Source of the DNA: Buddleja alternifolia
Taxonomy: Eukaryota; Streptophyta; Magnoliopsida; Lamiales; Scrophulariaceae
NCBI GenBank assembly: GCA_019426215.1
Contig: CM033396.1
Location: 35,640,503 to 35,704,502, forward strand
Reading direction: 5' to 3'
DNA: 64,000 nt
Shown: positions 1 through 10,560 of the stretch, in pieces
Layout of the letters: each line of letters starts with the position of its first letter
How positions within the stretch are numbered: the first letter of the stretch is position 1
Made by a program: the position numbers and the translations under genes
The notes under the pieces: model-generated
Told to the model about the DNA's origin: nothing
The model's input: only the letters and a program-made list of their open reading frames with translations
Databases searched by the model: none

Positions 1-338
1 AGTGATCATGAGATTCAATAGAGTTTGAATTACAGAGTAAACAATTAAAGTTATTTATTCCTAACCAAGTCTTATCCCTAGCAGATAACCTTCCTCGAAT
101 AGCAAGCCCACGAAGATATCGATAACTCACTGGAAAAATCAACGAAGTTAAGGGACACCAAGCCTCGAAAAGGCTTCATGATATCGGAGCTCCGGCTATT
201 AATATACAATGAGGCAACATAGATCGACATGGCAGAACAACCAGCAAAAGGAGCACCTCGTCATACGTCTTGGTGGAAAATAACTTGTCTCCGCGTCGAC
301 TGACTATGTCCTATGTTCACTCTCAATGGCCTTCGATG

Positions 339-1040
339 TTGTAGAATTCATCGAGAAGTTGAAGATCGTCACATCTCCATTCCCTCTTGCTTTCAATGAT
401 GTGGCACCCTCTGCCTTGCCTTCAATAGTGTGTTGTTCTGACGCCGATAAGAGAGATCCCCCCTTCGATTGTTGATAGTTCTTCCTCGTAAAGTCCACGC
501 CTTAGATGAGTTGCTTGAAAAATCTCGTTGAACTCATTGTAGAATGGATTCATCTATTTGGATCTTGACTTTGCAAATTGACCGGCAAAATGAGCAATAG
601 TCAGTGTTATGCCTTCCCATATAGATTTGTTTTTTTCCATCGTCAAGGATTTTGAATCATCGTTAATGATGGCCAAATGCGCCTTTACAAAAGGAAATAA
701 AGCATCCTTGAAGGTACGCCGTCATGAAATTGTCCACTCCTCATGTCCTTCTATGCAGTGAAATCCACCGGTGAGTTGGAAGTTCTCACCACCTCGCTTT
801 GTCTCGCCTTCAATGATGTGGAACCCCAAGGTCGATAAAAGAACGACTCCTTGAATTGTTGATGATGTGTTGCTCGCAAAGTCCACTCTTCATATGCTTT
901 GCTTGTAAGAATCTCATTGAACACCGTATTTGTCACTTTGATACTATGACTTTGCATATCCATCGACAAAGGAAACATGAACCGCCAATGGTGTGCTTTC
1001 CTCCATGTATTGCTTTTCGCCTTCAACGATGGCCAGGTAC
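339..1040. repeat. Diverged tandem duplication of unknown origin
   Basis: Two similar stretches lie head to tail, about 339-640 and 762-1040. Shared landmarks are a 'ttcaatgatgtgg' block, a 'attgttgat' block followed by 'aaagtcca', and a block around 'ttgactttgca/atgactttgca' followed by a conserved 'cgacaaa/ccggcaaa' tail. They are clearly related but heavily diverged. Short minus-strand ORFs in both copies share a 'TSLKAR' peptide, but stops and length give no recognisable product. I do not know what this sequence derives from; a decayed gene or retroelement internal region are both possible. Confidence 0.5.
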
Positions 1041-1685
1041 ATCTCTTCGTGGGTGAATAGGAAGTATCCTTGAAGTGAAATACTGTACAATTTGCCAACG
1101 CACCAAAGAAGCATTCAGTTAGTTGGTTGAGATGCAATGTTTTAACTTTATCTATGAACCAAAAAGAAAAAGAAAAAAAGTAGAAAAAAAAGGGAGGAAG
1201 AGATGAACTCGTGGATTGATTTGAGCCTCAATCCCAAACCAGGTAAATTATCCAAGCAAATACACCATTCTGCAAATTTGGACTTTGTGGCACGGAGTAG
1301 AGTTTGAAAATAGCAAAAGTTGCTCCTTTTCTGGTCGAATAACCAGGAACCGTAGGAGCAAAACCGACAACTTCTCGCTGCTGGTCGACAGGAATAGACG
1401 AAGACGGTGTTGATAGAGACGGATGGTGGAATAGCTACTAGCTATTGTTTCCTGATGAGAAAAGAGACTTGGGTAATGCTTGCCTACTTTGAGAACACAA
1501 ATACACCAAATGGATGTGGACCCTTGTTGGAATTCATTCAAAGCAAAAGAAAACGATGAGTAAATTGAGCACGAGAGAATACTACAAGCACTTTGGAAAA
1601 CATTAGTTGCCAAATTCAAATGGGCCTCCATATTAAATTAGTGGCTCATTTCTCTTCTATATTTCTTTAAGCCGAAAACTTGTTT
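1041..1685. other. Intergenic stretch, no gene recognised
   Basis: No open frame with recognisable protein similarity and no clear repeat termini are visible here. A 127-codon minus-strand open stretch (1248-1631) has no motif I recognise and looks like chance. Confidence 0.4.
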
Positions 1686-2990
1686 CGACATGGCCTAATT
1701 AAATGCATCAAATATTAATTTGGGTTTAGATGTCACGGCCCACTCAAATAGAGTTTGTGACATAAATTGATTGGCTATCTACCATATCGATCGCGACTCA
1801 TTCACTTCGAAGTGTGCTTTCAAGACAAAAGTCCCATGAACGAGTCTCGAAGGGACATTTGTAGACAAAGCAATTTTGCACCCAATCAAATGATGACATG
1901 CGGAAATATTATATTAATTATCAATTAAGTCTTTTAATTTATATTTTGGGATTTACTAAATTTAATTCCAAAAATAATAATTGATTCAATTGATATTTTA
2001 ATATTTATTTTATTGACAAAACAAATCGCGTCACATGTCAAATTGAGGTGTTCCAGCCAATCAAATTATGTTTTGTAGTAAAAAAGTTAACAACCAATCA
2101 CGCTGCACCAAGTGGATATATTAGCCAATCAAATGGCTTCAAAATAATTGATATTTGTCTCTTTAAATTAATATAGATATGAAAGAGATAATATCTGTGA
2201 AGTTTATATTCATCATATATGAGTCAATCAAATGGTCCCAAAGTAATTTATATTTATCCTTAATAAATACAAACATTAAAGAGATAATTATCAAAGGTGT
2301 CTAAATAGTTTATGACTCCTCCATCCTACAGCTATAAATAGGGTCTATGAGAGTCATAATCAAGACACTAAAATTCAATTGATGTTAGAGAAGACAAAGG
2401 AAGCTCTCCAAATTTCCTCTACAAAACTTCTACAAATCCAAGAAGGTTCAAAGGTGTTCAGAGCAAATATTAAGGAGTTCTTGGCGGAACTCATCAAATT
2501 ATATCATTTAATCCGAAATTAAGATGCTAAACCCTCGAATTAAAGTTATGCAAGTCCAAATCAAGTTGAAGGAAGATCAAAGTGACGAGTCGAGCTTGAA
2601 GCTTTCAACTTCCACACATCAAATTACAACGTTTGATTCGAGATTAAGCTGTCGAGCCCTCACATTAACGTTTTAAACATTCAAATTCACATTGGGGAAG
2701 ATCAACGAAGTGATTTCTACTCCAATATTCATATCCACGTTCTTGAGCGAAGAATCGGAGGATTGAATAGGGATTGTACTCCAATTTCTTATTTAATCCA
2801 CAAAATCCATTTGTCACCATTTTTTTTATTTTTTCTTTTTGTGTTTTTGTTTACAGATATAAAAATTTATTGCGTACAACGTTGTAAGAGGATTATAGTC
2901 TCTTAAGTTGTTTTTCTTTGTTGTGAAGTTACAAAGTTGGGTTAGCTAAGTAAAATGGTGTAATTGCTTATGGCAGAGAGTTGCATAAGC
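1686..2990 (+). mobile_element. Possible LTR or LTR-derived sequence
   Basis: The stretch has LTR-like character: long non-coding sequence with a plant TATA box 'ctataaata' at 2332-2340. A leader-like region follows (from about 2390) in which short phrases are repeated, such as 'ctcgaattaaagtt' and 'ctcacattaacgtt'. I could not define paired ends, a TG...CA boundary, a primer-binding site or a target duplication, so the call is tentative. It could equally be the promoter and leader of a lost gene. Confidence 0.25.
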
Positions 2991-2991
2991 G

Positions 2992-3190
2992 AACTTTAGT
3001 AGCTCAGTGGTTAATAAAGAGGTTACATATTCGAACTTTCTTTCACTAGTAAAGTGGTAGATGGGCTTTAGTCTGATTGACATTTTTGGGATGCTATGAT
3101 TGACTGTCTCTACAATATTTATGCAGTAGCTATGACTAAGAAGACTCCTACGGTCGCTTTACTCCATTCTCACTTTCTCAATCCTATTGA
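2992..3190 (+). mobile_element. Possible tRNA-derived SINE fragment
   Basis: A good RNA polymerase III box A (TAGCTCAGTGG, 3000-3010) is followed by a weak box B-like 'attcgaact' (3029-3037). The spacing is shorter than in a normal tRNA head and no flanking target duplication was found. It is not a tRNA gene because no cloverleaf can be formed. A degraded SINE is the best guess. Confidence 0.25.
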
Positions 3191-3380
3191 AAAATTACAA
3201 ACTCTATCATGAGTCCCACCATTATATACTCTTCAATTATTTAAATTGATGAGCGTTCGCCACTAACGGCTCTTGAGGTAGTATGATTTCATGTAATATT
3301 ATGCAATCTGCTTTATGATGTTAAAAAGAATACATTATATATGTTTTTTACTTCATACTTTATATATTTCATACCTATAT

Positions 3381-4387
3381 ATGGAAAATTTCACTTTTGG
3401 TCTCATAATTTGGGCTTTTTTTAATTTTGGTCTCATTTTTTACGGGTTTATCACATTATATCCCATAATTTGTATTTTTTCTCAATATTGGTCTCATCCG
3501 TCAATTTCCGTTAACTTCTAACGGAGAAGGCACGTGTCCGTTAGTTAAAGGCCAATTTTTTTTTATAAGTAATTATATATATATATATATATGTAAATAC
3601 ATAAAGAAAAAAAATAATTTTTTTTATATCGTTCACTGTTTATCGTCTTCACAGTGAAGATGATGAAAAGTGACTTTCAGTTTTTTTTTTTTTTGTTATT
3701 TAATTTTTATATATAATATATCTTGTAATTTTGTGTGTGTATATATACATATTATATATGTCTATGTGTATGTCTATATATGTATGTGTGTGTATGTGTG
3801 ATCATGTGTTTGTGTTGGGGGGATGTTCGGGTTCACTGTTCATCGTCTTCATTGAAGACGATGAACAGTGATTTTTTCTTTTTTTTTTATATATATAAAA
3901 TATTATGTGATTTTGTGTGTCTATATATACATATTATATATGTCTATGTGTGTGTCTATATATGCATGTATGTATATGTGTGATTATGTGTTTGTGTTGG
4001 GGGGATTTTCGGGTTCACTGTTCATCGTCTTCAATGAAGACGATGAAAAGTGATTTTTTTTATGTATAAAATATTATGTGATTTTGTGTGTGTGTGTGTA
4101 TATATATATATATGTATTATATTTTATATTTTTTGTTAAAATATTAAACTAATTAATAATTGGGGAGCTTTTTGCAATTTTCCCTTGTTTTGGGGCCCAA
4201 ATCAAGTGGTCAAAAGCTTTGACTAAAGGCCATGTGCAAGGCAGCCGTTAGAAATTAACGAAAATTGACGGATGTGACCAACATTGAGAAAAAATACAAA
4301 TTATGGGATATAATATGATAAACCCGTAAATAATGGGATCAAAATTGCAAAAAGCTTAAGTTATGGGACCAAAAGTGAAATTTTCCC
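3381..4387. mobile_element. Non-autonomous Mutator-type element (MULE-MITE), about 1.0 kb
   Basis: Long terminal inverted repeats of about 150 bp can be read directly. The left arm begins 'atGGAAAATTTCACTTTTGG' at 3381. The reverse complement of the right arm, ending at 4387, begins 'GGGAAAATTTCACTTTTGG'. The arms stay alignable through the 'ccgtcaatttccgttaa' block. The flanks tacctatat (3372-3380) and tacttatgt (4388-4396) match at 7 of 9 positions, a plausible decayed 9-bp target duplication, which is the Mutator hallmark. The interior holds no transposase, only AT/GT microsatellite and reiterated hairpin units, so the element must have been moved in trans. Confidence 0.75.
3632..4055. repeat. 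Tandem units of about 180 bp with hairpins inside the Mutator-type element
   Basis: Three units each combine a GT/AT-rich stretch with an inverted repeat of the form 'ttcactgttcatcgtcttc' followed by its complement. The hairpins lie at about 3632-3680, 3832-3873 and 4013-4053. The second and third are spaced about 180 bp apart and also share a 'gtgtttgtgttggggggat' phrase. Short reading frames here encode only Tyr/Ile/Cys/Val runs and are artefacts of the microsatellite. Confidence 0.75.
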
Positions 4388-4427
4388 TACTTATGTATTA
4401 CAAAATTAAAATTCCACCATTTTCTCT

Positions 4428-4942
4428 AGGGAAAATTGCAAATTTAGTCCTATAACTCTGGGGGTATGGCAAAATTGGTCCTATAACTTCCAAAAAATCA
4501 CGATTTAAGAATAATTTTCATTTGGGAACCATAATTTCGCTGGAAATACCCATTAAAATGGGGGGTTTTGCAATTGTCGGTCAAATTTGCACGTGTAGAG
4601 TATGATAGGGCCTTTTTTTTTTTACAGATAGGACGCCTAATCATATTTTATTTTAGTGAAAGAAAATAAATAATAAAATAAATCTAAATCGGTAATGTCA
4701 AAAAAAAGGTCTTGTCATACTCCACACGTATGAATCTGACCGGTACTTGCAAAACCCCTTATTTTAATTGCTCATGTGCACTGCACGTGACCATTTTCGG
4801 CAATATTAGGATTCCCAATTGAAAAGTGTCCTTAAATCATAATTTTTTGAAAATTACATGACCAATTTAATTTGTCAGTTGCACAAGATACGGGATCAAT
4901 TTTGCCCCCCTTAAATTACAGGACCAAATTTACAATTTTTCC
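4428..4942. mobile_element. Non-autonomous Mutator-type element, 515 bp
   Basis: The left arm starts 'aGGGAAAATTGCAAATTTAG' at 4428. The right arm read in reverse starts 'GGAAAAATTGTAAATTTGG' at 4942. The arms remain similar for about 190 bp each, so little unique interior remains. The flanks attttctct (4419-4427) and attatctct (4943-4951) match at 8 of 9 positions, a good 9-bp target duplication. It sits only 40 bp from the neighbouring Mutator-type element and belongs to the same TIR style ('...TTTxGTCCTATAACT...') without being the same family. Confidence 0.8.
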
Positions 4943-4951
4943 ATTATCTCT

Positions 4952-5439
4952 ACCTATAAAACTAAAAGGAAAAATACTATCTAACTGTCTGGGGTTTATT
5001 AGCAAAATAGCTTAAAGCCATGAATTATTTATCAAAATGACTTGTGTAGAAAAAGGTTTATCAAAATAACCTAAAGGTGCCATTCTAATTGGCGCCTTCA
5101 AATCATCCCAATTTCCTTTTGTCCTTGACCTTTTATTTTAATCACAGATTGGTCCCTATAGTTTTTAATTTATCTTAACTTGTTCCTTATGGCCACATTA
5201 TTCTGCCTATAACATTTAACAATATTGGAATTACTTTTAGAGTTAAATCAGGCCCAACATGCTTCCGAAAATAAAATTAATTCTACATAAATTTATACTT
5301 TCTTTTGACCACCTTATCGCTGGGTATTCCAAGTCCTCGGTTTTACGGACTATTCCAACCACACAACCGCAGCTGATGGTTCCCAGTCCTTGGCTCCTTC
5401 AACGATACACAGCACAGCCCAAATCGTTTCCTACGTTTG
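4952..5439. other. Intergenic flank left of the pararetrovirus
   Basis: The sequence has a further phrase of the 'tagcaaaatagctta...atcaaaatgacttg' type (4990-5065), common at the ends of plant Mutator-type elements, but no partner arm was found. No coding region is supported. The left edge of the pararetrovirus cannot be placed exactly. Confidence 0.4.
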
Positions 5440-5971
5440 GGCGTAAAAGGTATAAAAGTCTATATAACAAATTGGAATTTTTGGACAACAAATTGGACAA
5501 AAGCCTTTATTTTTTTATTAATGAAATTCAAATTATTACATAATACTATTCTACTCCGCTATTGTAGGAGAAACCTCTTAGCATCTCATGAGAGGACTAA
5601 TTATTGGGGAAATCCCTATACACTCGTGTAATTAAAACTATAAAGAAAAAGGTTTACAAATTTCTAATGAATATTTGTTTTATGAAAGAGTTGGAGAAAA
5701 TTTTCGATGATCCCCATCTGCTTCTGATCCCCTTCTAATAGCTTTTAGTTTCGGACTCCAAATACGGATTCCAAAACTCTTTAATCTTTTGACGCCATTG
5801 CATGTGTCAATCTTTATTAATGCACGTGGGTCCCTGTGTTTGCCACTTTGCCACGCCTTGTTTTTTACAACTGTTTTTTTTTCCTTCTTCCAGCTGTTTC
5901 CTTTTAATTAGTCACATGATGGACTCTTGGTGCACCTAATTTTTAAGGCCGCCTTTGTCGTTTACATGATT
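5440..5971 (-). promoter_or_regulatory. Pararetrovirus 3' intergenic region with polyadenylation-like signals
   Basis: In the order of a caulimovirid genome, the pregenomic promoter and poly(A) site follow the transactivator ORF. On the minus strand this stretch shows a purine tract 'GGAAGAAGGAAAAAAAAA' (complement of about 5873-5891), possible TATA-like 'CTTTATAG' (complement of about 5639-5646) and 'AATAAA' motifs (complement of about 5513-5523). The placement is by position and motif only. I could not match this region to the sequence upstream of the primer-binding site, so the terminal redundancy of the pregenomic RNA is not demonstrated. Confidence 0.4.
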
Positions 5972-7292
5972 TTACTTGGGTTTGTGAAAACCCTTTGGGT
6001 AAAATATTTTCCTTTTACCCTTATCTTTATCTGATTCGGGTTTTACCTTGGTAACCCGTATTTTTGTACCAAATAGGGGTTTCTCTTGGAACTCACAACT
6101 TGAACATTCCCGGTTGTGCCAGAGATCAACATGCATCATGTTGCAGGACTTCTTCCTGGTAGATTCAGTTGCTGGTAACTTGTTTTCCCAGATTATTGTC
6201 CTTTTTGGCTCAAAGACTTTTTTTTGCGAAATCTGTACTTTTTCCTGTCGTGGAATTTAACAGGAATGACCCATTCACAGAATTTGTGAAAATCTTGAAT
6301 GGATACTTGACTTTGTCCATCTCTATAAGACAGACCCACATTCCCCATGTTTTTCGGGTGGATATATCGTCTTCATTGATATTACTAACCAAAGGAGCTT
6401 CTCCTGTTGCGACCTGAATTCGATTATAGGCCGTCATGTCCGGTCTCTGTAATTTCATAAAATGAAAAGCTGGATGTGACCCTTTTCCTGTAATTTCTGG
6501 AGCTACTGAAATGAATTTCAACTCCAGGATATCACCCTTTTTGAGGTGAGGGTTGTTTTGTCATGAATCGTACACGGCACTGGTAATCCAATCCGGGAGT
6601 TTGGATATCTCCGAAAAACTTGGTGACATAGTATGTGTTGAAGCTATTGCCCCAAAATCATACAATTCTCGAACTTCATCAGGATTTGATCCTTCCTTCA
6701 TCCAAATCCTAGGATATTTCCCTGATATTTCTACCATGGATCTATTAAGATTTATTCCTTTTCTTGAGATTAATTTTTCCCAAGAGCGTTCATAACCCTG
6801 CCAATGTGAATTAATTGGGTTAGTATTAACCTTAAAAGTGCCTGTCTGTGGCCTAAGATTAATCTCTCCCTCTTTAACCCCAAAGGTGGTGGGATGACTT
6901 GACCCAATAGGAGGTTGCCCTTCCAATTGTTCAATTGTTTCCATTTTCTCAGAATCTGAAAATGGACTTGTGCAAGTGGTATTTAATTCCACAGCTCCGG
7001 GTATAGAGCCCCGTTCTCTAAACACAGGTTTTGAGTCCTGCTCTCTCAATTCTCGGGTCATCACTGAAGATGAAGCCTTTTGAATTGGCCCTTGTAGTGT
7101 AGTCCATAACTGAGTCATGGAATACGTGCTCCCTTGTATCATATCCTGGACAATGTCCAGATCAGTTCGTTATACTCGGCCAGCTGCCTCAGCGTTAACT
7201 GATAGCTGTCCAAACCTTTTTTCAAGCTCCTCAAGGTTTTCCCTGAGATGCATGTATCTTGTGATGATGGAATTAGCTTCAGCTGCTTCCAT
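5972..7292 (-). pseudogene. Caulimovirid transactivator/inclusion-body-position ORF, broken
   Basis: A reading frame of about 440 codons starts at ATG 7292 and ends at TAA 5972. The start lies inside the end of the polymerase frame (14-nt overlap), the usual compact viral arrangement. The frame is interrupted by TAA at about 7168-7170 and TGA at about 6558-6560. Near 6214-6221 an eight-A run (minus strand) shifts the reading frame, after which coding-like sequence continues to 5972, including a 'LWHNRECSSCEF' stretch. Its identity as the P6-like translational transactivator comes from genome position and length; I cannot point to a diagnostic domain. In the family this protein enables reinitiation on polycistronic RNA and forms inclusion bodies. 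Confidence 0.6.
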
Positions 7293-9349
7293 CTCTTGTC
7301 AAGAAATCTGCAAGAACATTTTCATGAGATTTCACAATAATAATGTCAAAACAGTAATATTGACATTCAGTTTGCCATCTGAGAATACGTGTTTTTTCGA
7401 TTTTTTATTCAAGTTTGTTTTTCAAAAAAGCTTTTACATTCGTATTGTCAACTTTTAAAGTAAGTTCTTTGGCTAGTAAAAATAATGGCTATTTTTTAAA
7501 GGCCTTCCAAACAGCAAATAATTTCTTCTCGTTTATGTGCCAAAGACTGGTTTGTTGTTCAGTGAACAATCCTCCTGCGTATCTACAAGGTTCTTCCCCT
7601 ATAGTTGTTCTTTTCATGAGTACTGCTGCCCATCTATAATCATTGGCACCTGTATAGACTATCAAATCATCTTTGTCTTGTGGTATTGCGAGTTTAGACA
7701 GGTTATTACAAACTTGTTTCAACTCACGAATTCTTTGAGTGTGAATTTCTTCCCACTTCCATTTCGAGCTTTCCATTTCTTTTGAAGGAGGTCGGAAATC
7801 TTTTCTGTATTTTTTCAAGTCTTTGATAAAAATACCTGCAAAGTTAACAACTCCCAAAAAGCTTTGAAGCTATTTTTTATCTTTTAAAACATCAGGAGAA
7901 TTGCGTATTTTTTCCACAATATGATCCTGGAGTTCAATACCAGTTTCGTTAATAAGAATGCCAAGAAACTCAATCTTATTAACTCCAATTGTTGCTTTCT
8001 TTTCTGAAAGCACTAATCCTTCGTTAAAACATGCATTAGAAAATATTTCAAGATGTTTAATATGATCTTTCATATTGCTGGATGCAAGTAATACGTCGCC
8101 AATATAGACAAACATAAACTCAAACTAATCCTTAAACAGATTATTCATCTTTCTTTGATATATTTGGGGTGCATTTGCTAATCCCATTGGAAGTCCATTC
8201 CAGATATATTGACCCTGTGGAGTAGAAAACGCCGTATATTTTCTGGACTCCTTTTCCATCTTAATCTGATAGAAACCGGATTTACAATCAAATTTTGAAA
8301 ACACTTTAGCATCTTTATGCACTCGATTAAGTGTTTTCTGCTTGGGATGTAGTAACCATCAAACTCCAGTATAAGATACCTTAATAGTTGATTACTAATT
8401 TTGCTTTTCCTCTTTTTACCTCACCATGGTTTCTTTCCTGAAAACCAGGGCTACTATAAGCAGAGACTCCAGGTTCTATGAGTTTAAGATCGATATGCTC
8501 TTTTCTAATTGTTCGCATATCCTTCTTATCCTCCATATTCATCTGGATTGGCTTGTATCAAACATACTCGTACTTGCATTGTTCTTTTACTTTCAGAGTA
8601 GCTTCGATCTTGTTTTTATCCCACCAAGCCAAAGGATTCTCGTTAAAGTTCCTTTGAATTAGTCGCTTAACATTTTCGAGGGAAAGTAAACTTTCTTCAT
8701 CAATGTTATCCATGGACCTTTTCTGTAATTCCTTCTTAAGAAGTTGTATTTCTTCTTTTGAATTCTCATAACAATTTTTGTCCGCTCTTTCATTTAGATC
8801 GTGTAGTCTAAAAGACAAAAGGGCTTTTCCAAATCTCCGTTTATCCTTCATCTTAGGATGGGTTAATTTCGAATCAGGATTAAAATCACCACGTTTGCTG
8901 CGAAAATTAATAGGCATAATCCTATTAAAAGTTTTTGCTCGCCGCAAAACTTGTATCTCATTTTCACAATGAGTAGTGAAACTCAACAAATTTTTGTTGT
9001 TATCTTGCACATATTTTGCAAAGGTTTGGATAAAATTGTTACTCAGCAAAATATCTGCTCCGGTATCATGAAAATATATAGGTGGCATTTTTACCTTGAA
9101 CCAAGGTGTTCCAAATGCTCCTCCAATCATGATATGTGCTTCTCTTATTCCCTTATTGAGAATGAGGATTTTCTGAGAGAAATCCCTTCCTGTAATAATG
9201 GGTAAAGCTTCCGTAGCATTGCTATGGAAAACACCGGGCTTTGATGGACAAATTCCAAATCCAGAATCAATATAAGCTGCAAAATATTCTGACTTATATT
9301 GTTCATATAACATACCAACAGATATGTATATAGAAAAAAGGCTAGTCAT
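7279..9349 (-). pseudogene. Caulimovirid polymerase polyprotein (protease, reverse transcriptase, RNase H), broken
   Basis: The ORF starts at ATG 9349, directly after the upstream stop (TAAATG), and ends at TGA 7279. Domains in order: an aspartic protease with active-site-like 'YIDSGFG' near codon 32 and the C-terminal 'GADILLSNNF' element; reverse transcriptase with 'FDCKSGFYQIKM' and the catalytic-loop region 'FVYIGDVLLAS'; and RNase H with the 'YTGANDYRWAAVL' and 'HENVLADFLTR' regions. The RT loop reads YIGD where the family has Y-[IV/M]-D-D, so a catalytic Asp is lost. Stops occur at 8558, 8125, 7870, 7489 and about 7404, and there is at least one frame change between 8322 and 8558. It would have copied the pregenomic RNA to DNA in the cytoplasm. 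Confidence 0.88.
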
Positions 9350-9351
9350 TT

Positions 9352-10279
9352 ATTTAACTTGAATAATATGTCCATCCAAGCTAAATTCCATGCCTTTTCC
9401 TTTTCTTCCCCAAGGTTTATGTTCCTCAAGGTAACTTAATCCCAGAATAACCATTCCTGGGTCTCGTCCTGCATTTCCTATAACAAATACTTCATAGTCT
9501 GCTATTTCTAGCATGCCTTCATATCTGTTGACAGTAGACTGCTGTAAATGATATAGATCATCACGAGGAAAGTAATTATCTTTCTCTGTAATGTCAAATA
9601 TAACTTATATGTCTTTCCATCCTTCCGGGTATTTAATCTTTACATTATCAACCCGAATAGCCTGAGGAGTTGGATTCCCGATTAATTATTTTCCTTTTAA
9701 ACTCCTAATCCTTTCTTCTAAAAAGGACATCCTGATATTAAGATATGTTCTAATCAAGTGATCTAGAACTGGATGGTCTCGGATTAAGATATCAACACCA
9801 CCAATACTTGGTATTTGACTAGGATCAGGTGCCATTACCTTAGCAAATTCCTTGAAAATTCTTGAAATTTCAATATACTCTTTCCTTATAAACAAATCAG
9901 AATGATGTGTATTTGAATGTGCATAAGCAATTCTATATGTAATAGAATATGGTCTATTCTCTTCTTTCATCTTACTTAATTCTTCTAGAATTTCTTCTTT
10001 CGGAATAAGTTGCATATCCATCACATTACCAGTTAATTCCATAGGAATTGCAAATTCACCAGAATTTACCTTATATCTGATGTTATGTCTCCTTTGATTT
10101 AATCCTATTTGATTTAAGATTCTGTTGACTCCACTAACTCTAAAACCATCGTATTTACGAATGTTAGAGTCTTGCTTCATGATCTTTTCCATAGTTTCAT
10201 CTGATATAGATGCTTTGGAAAAGAAACCTGCTAGGCTATCTGTTGTTTGAAGCCTATCACCTTCATTGGAATATTCCAT
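9352..10279 (-). pseudogene. Caulimovirid movement protein ORF, broken and probably internally deleted
   Basis: ATG 10279 opens a frame of about 309 codons that ends at 9352, immediately before the polymerase ATG. Codons 90-100 (LIPKEEILEE) resemble the N-terminal part of caulimovirid movement proteins. Codons 111-127 (YSITYRIAYAHSNTHHS) match the conserved block near the C-terminal part. These normally lie about 100 residues apart, so the core of the 30K-type domain seems to be missing. TAA codons at 9686-9688 and 9605-9607 interrupt the rest. The last 110 codons (around 'RDDLYHLQQSTVNRYEGM' and 'VILGLSYLEEHKPW') I do not recognise. Movement proteins open plasmodesmata for virus spread. Confidence 0.6.
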
Positions 10280-10299
10280 TAGAAAGAATTATTTCTTCC

Positions 10300-10542
10300 C
10301 TAGAATATAGAACGACTGTTCATACTCTCGATCCATCTTTCTAAAGTATGAATATTATCTAACCAGATTTGAATCTTGGTCTCATGCTCAATTATCTTTC
10401 TTAGGCGAAGTGGTGTTTCGCCTAATAACTGGATAGTAGATTCATAAAGCTAGATTATGGTTCTACTTCTTTCTATTTTTTCTCTAAAATTAGAGATAAC
10501 AGTTCTAACCTGTGGAACCGTATAAATAGGAATTTCAGGCAT
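10300..10542 (-). pseudogene. Small pararetrovirus ORF of about 80 codons, one stop
   Basis: ATG 10542 to TAG 10300 lies in the short gap between the coat-protein and movement-protein frames. One in-frame TAG interrupts it (10450-10452). The peptide is charged and helical in character ('PLRLRKIIEHETKIQIW', 'HTLERWIESM') and could form a coiled coil. I do not recognise a family. Small ORFs of this size are found in several caulimovirid genera, but not usually at this position. Confidence 0.45.
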
Positions 10543-10560
10543 ATTATTTTTCTGAAATTC

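Noticed and set aside
2999..3040. tRNA gene
   Set aside because: Box A is good, but box B is weak and too close, and no acceptor or anticodon stems can be formed.
3735..4053. Open frames of 60-80 codons rich in Tyr, Ile, Cys and Val
   Set aside because: They translate the GT/AT microsatellite and hairpin repeats of a Mutator-type element; no start context or homology.
8426..9205. Plus-strand open frames opposite the viral polymerase
   Set aside because: Shadows of the minus-strand coding sequence; they lack any recognisable motif while the minus strand has protease and RT blocks.
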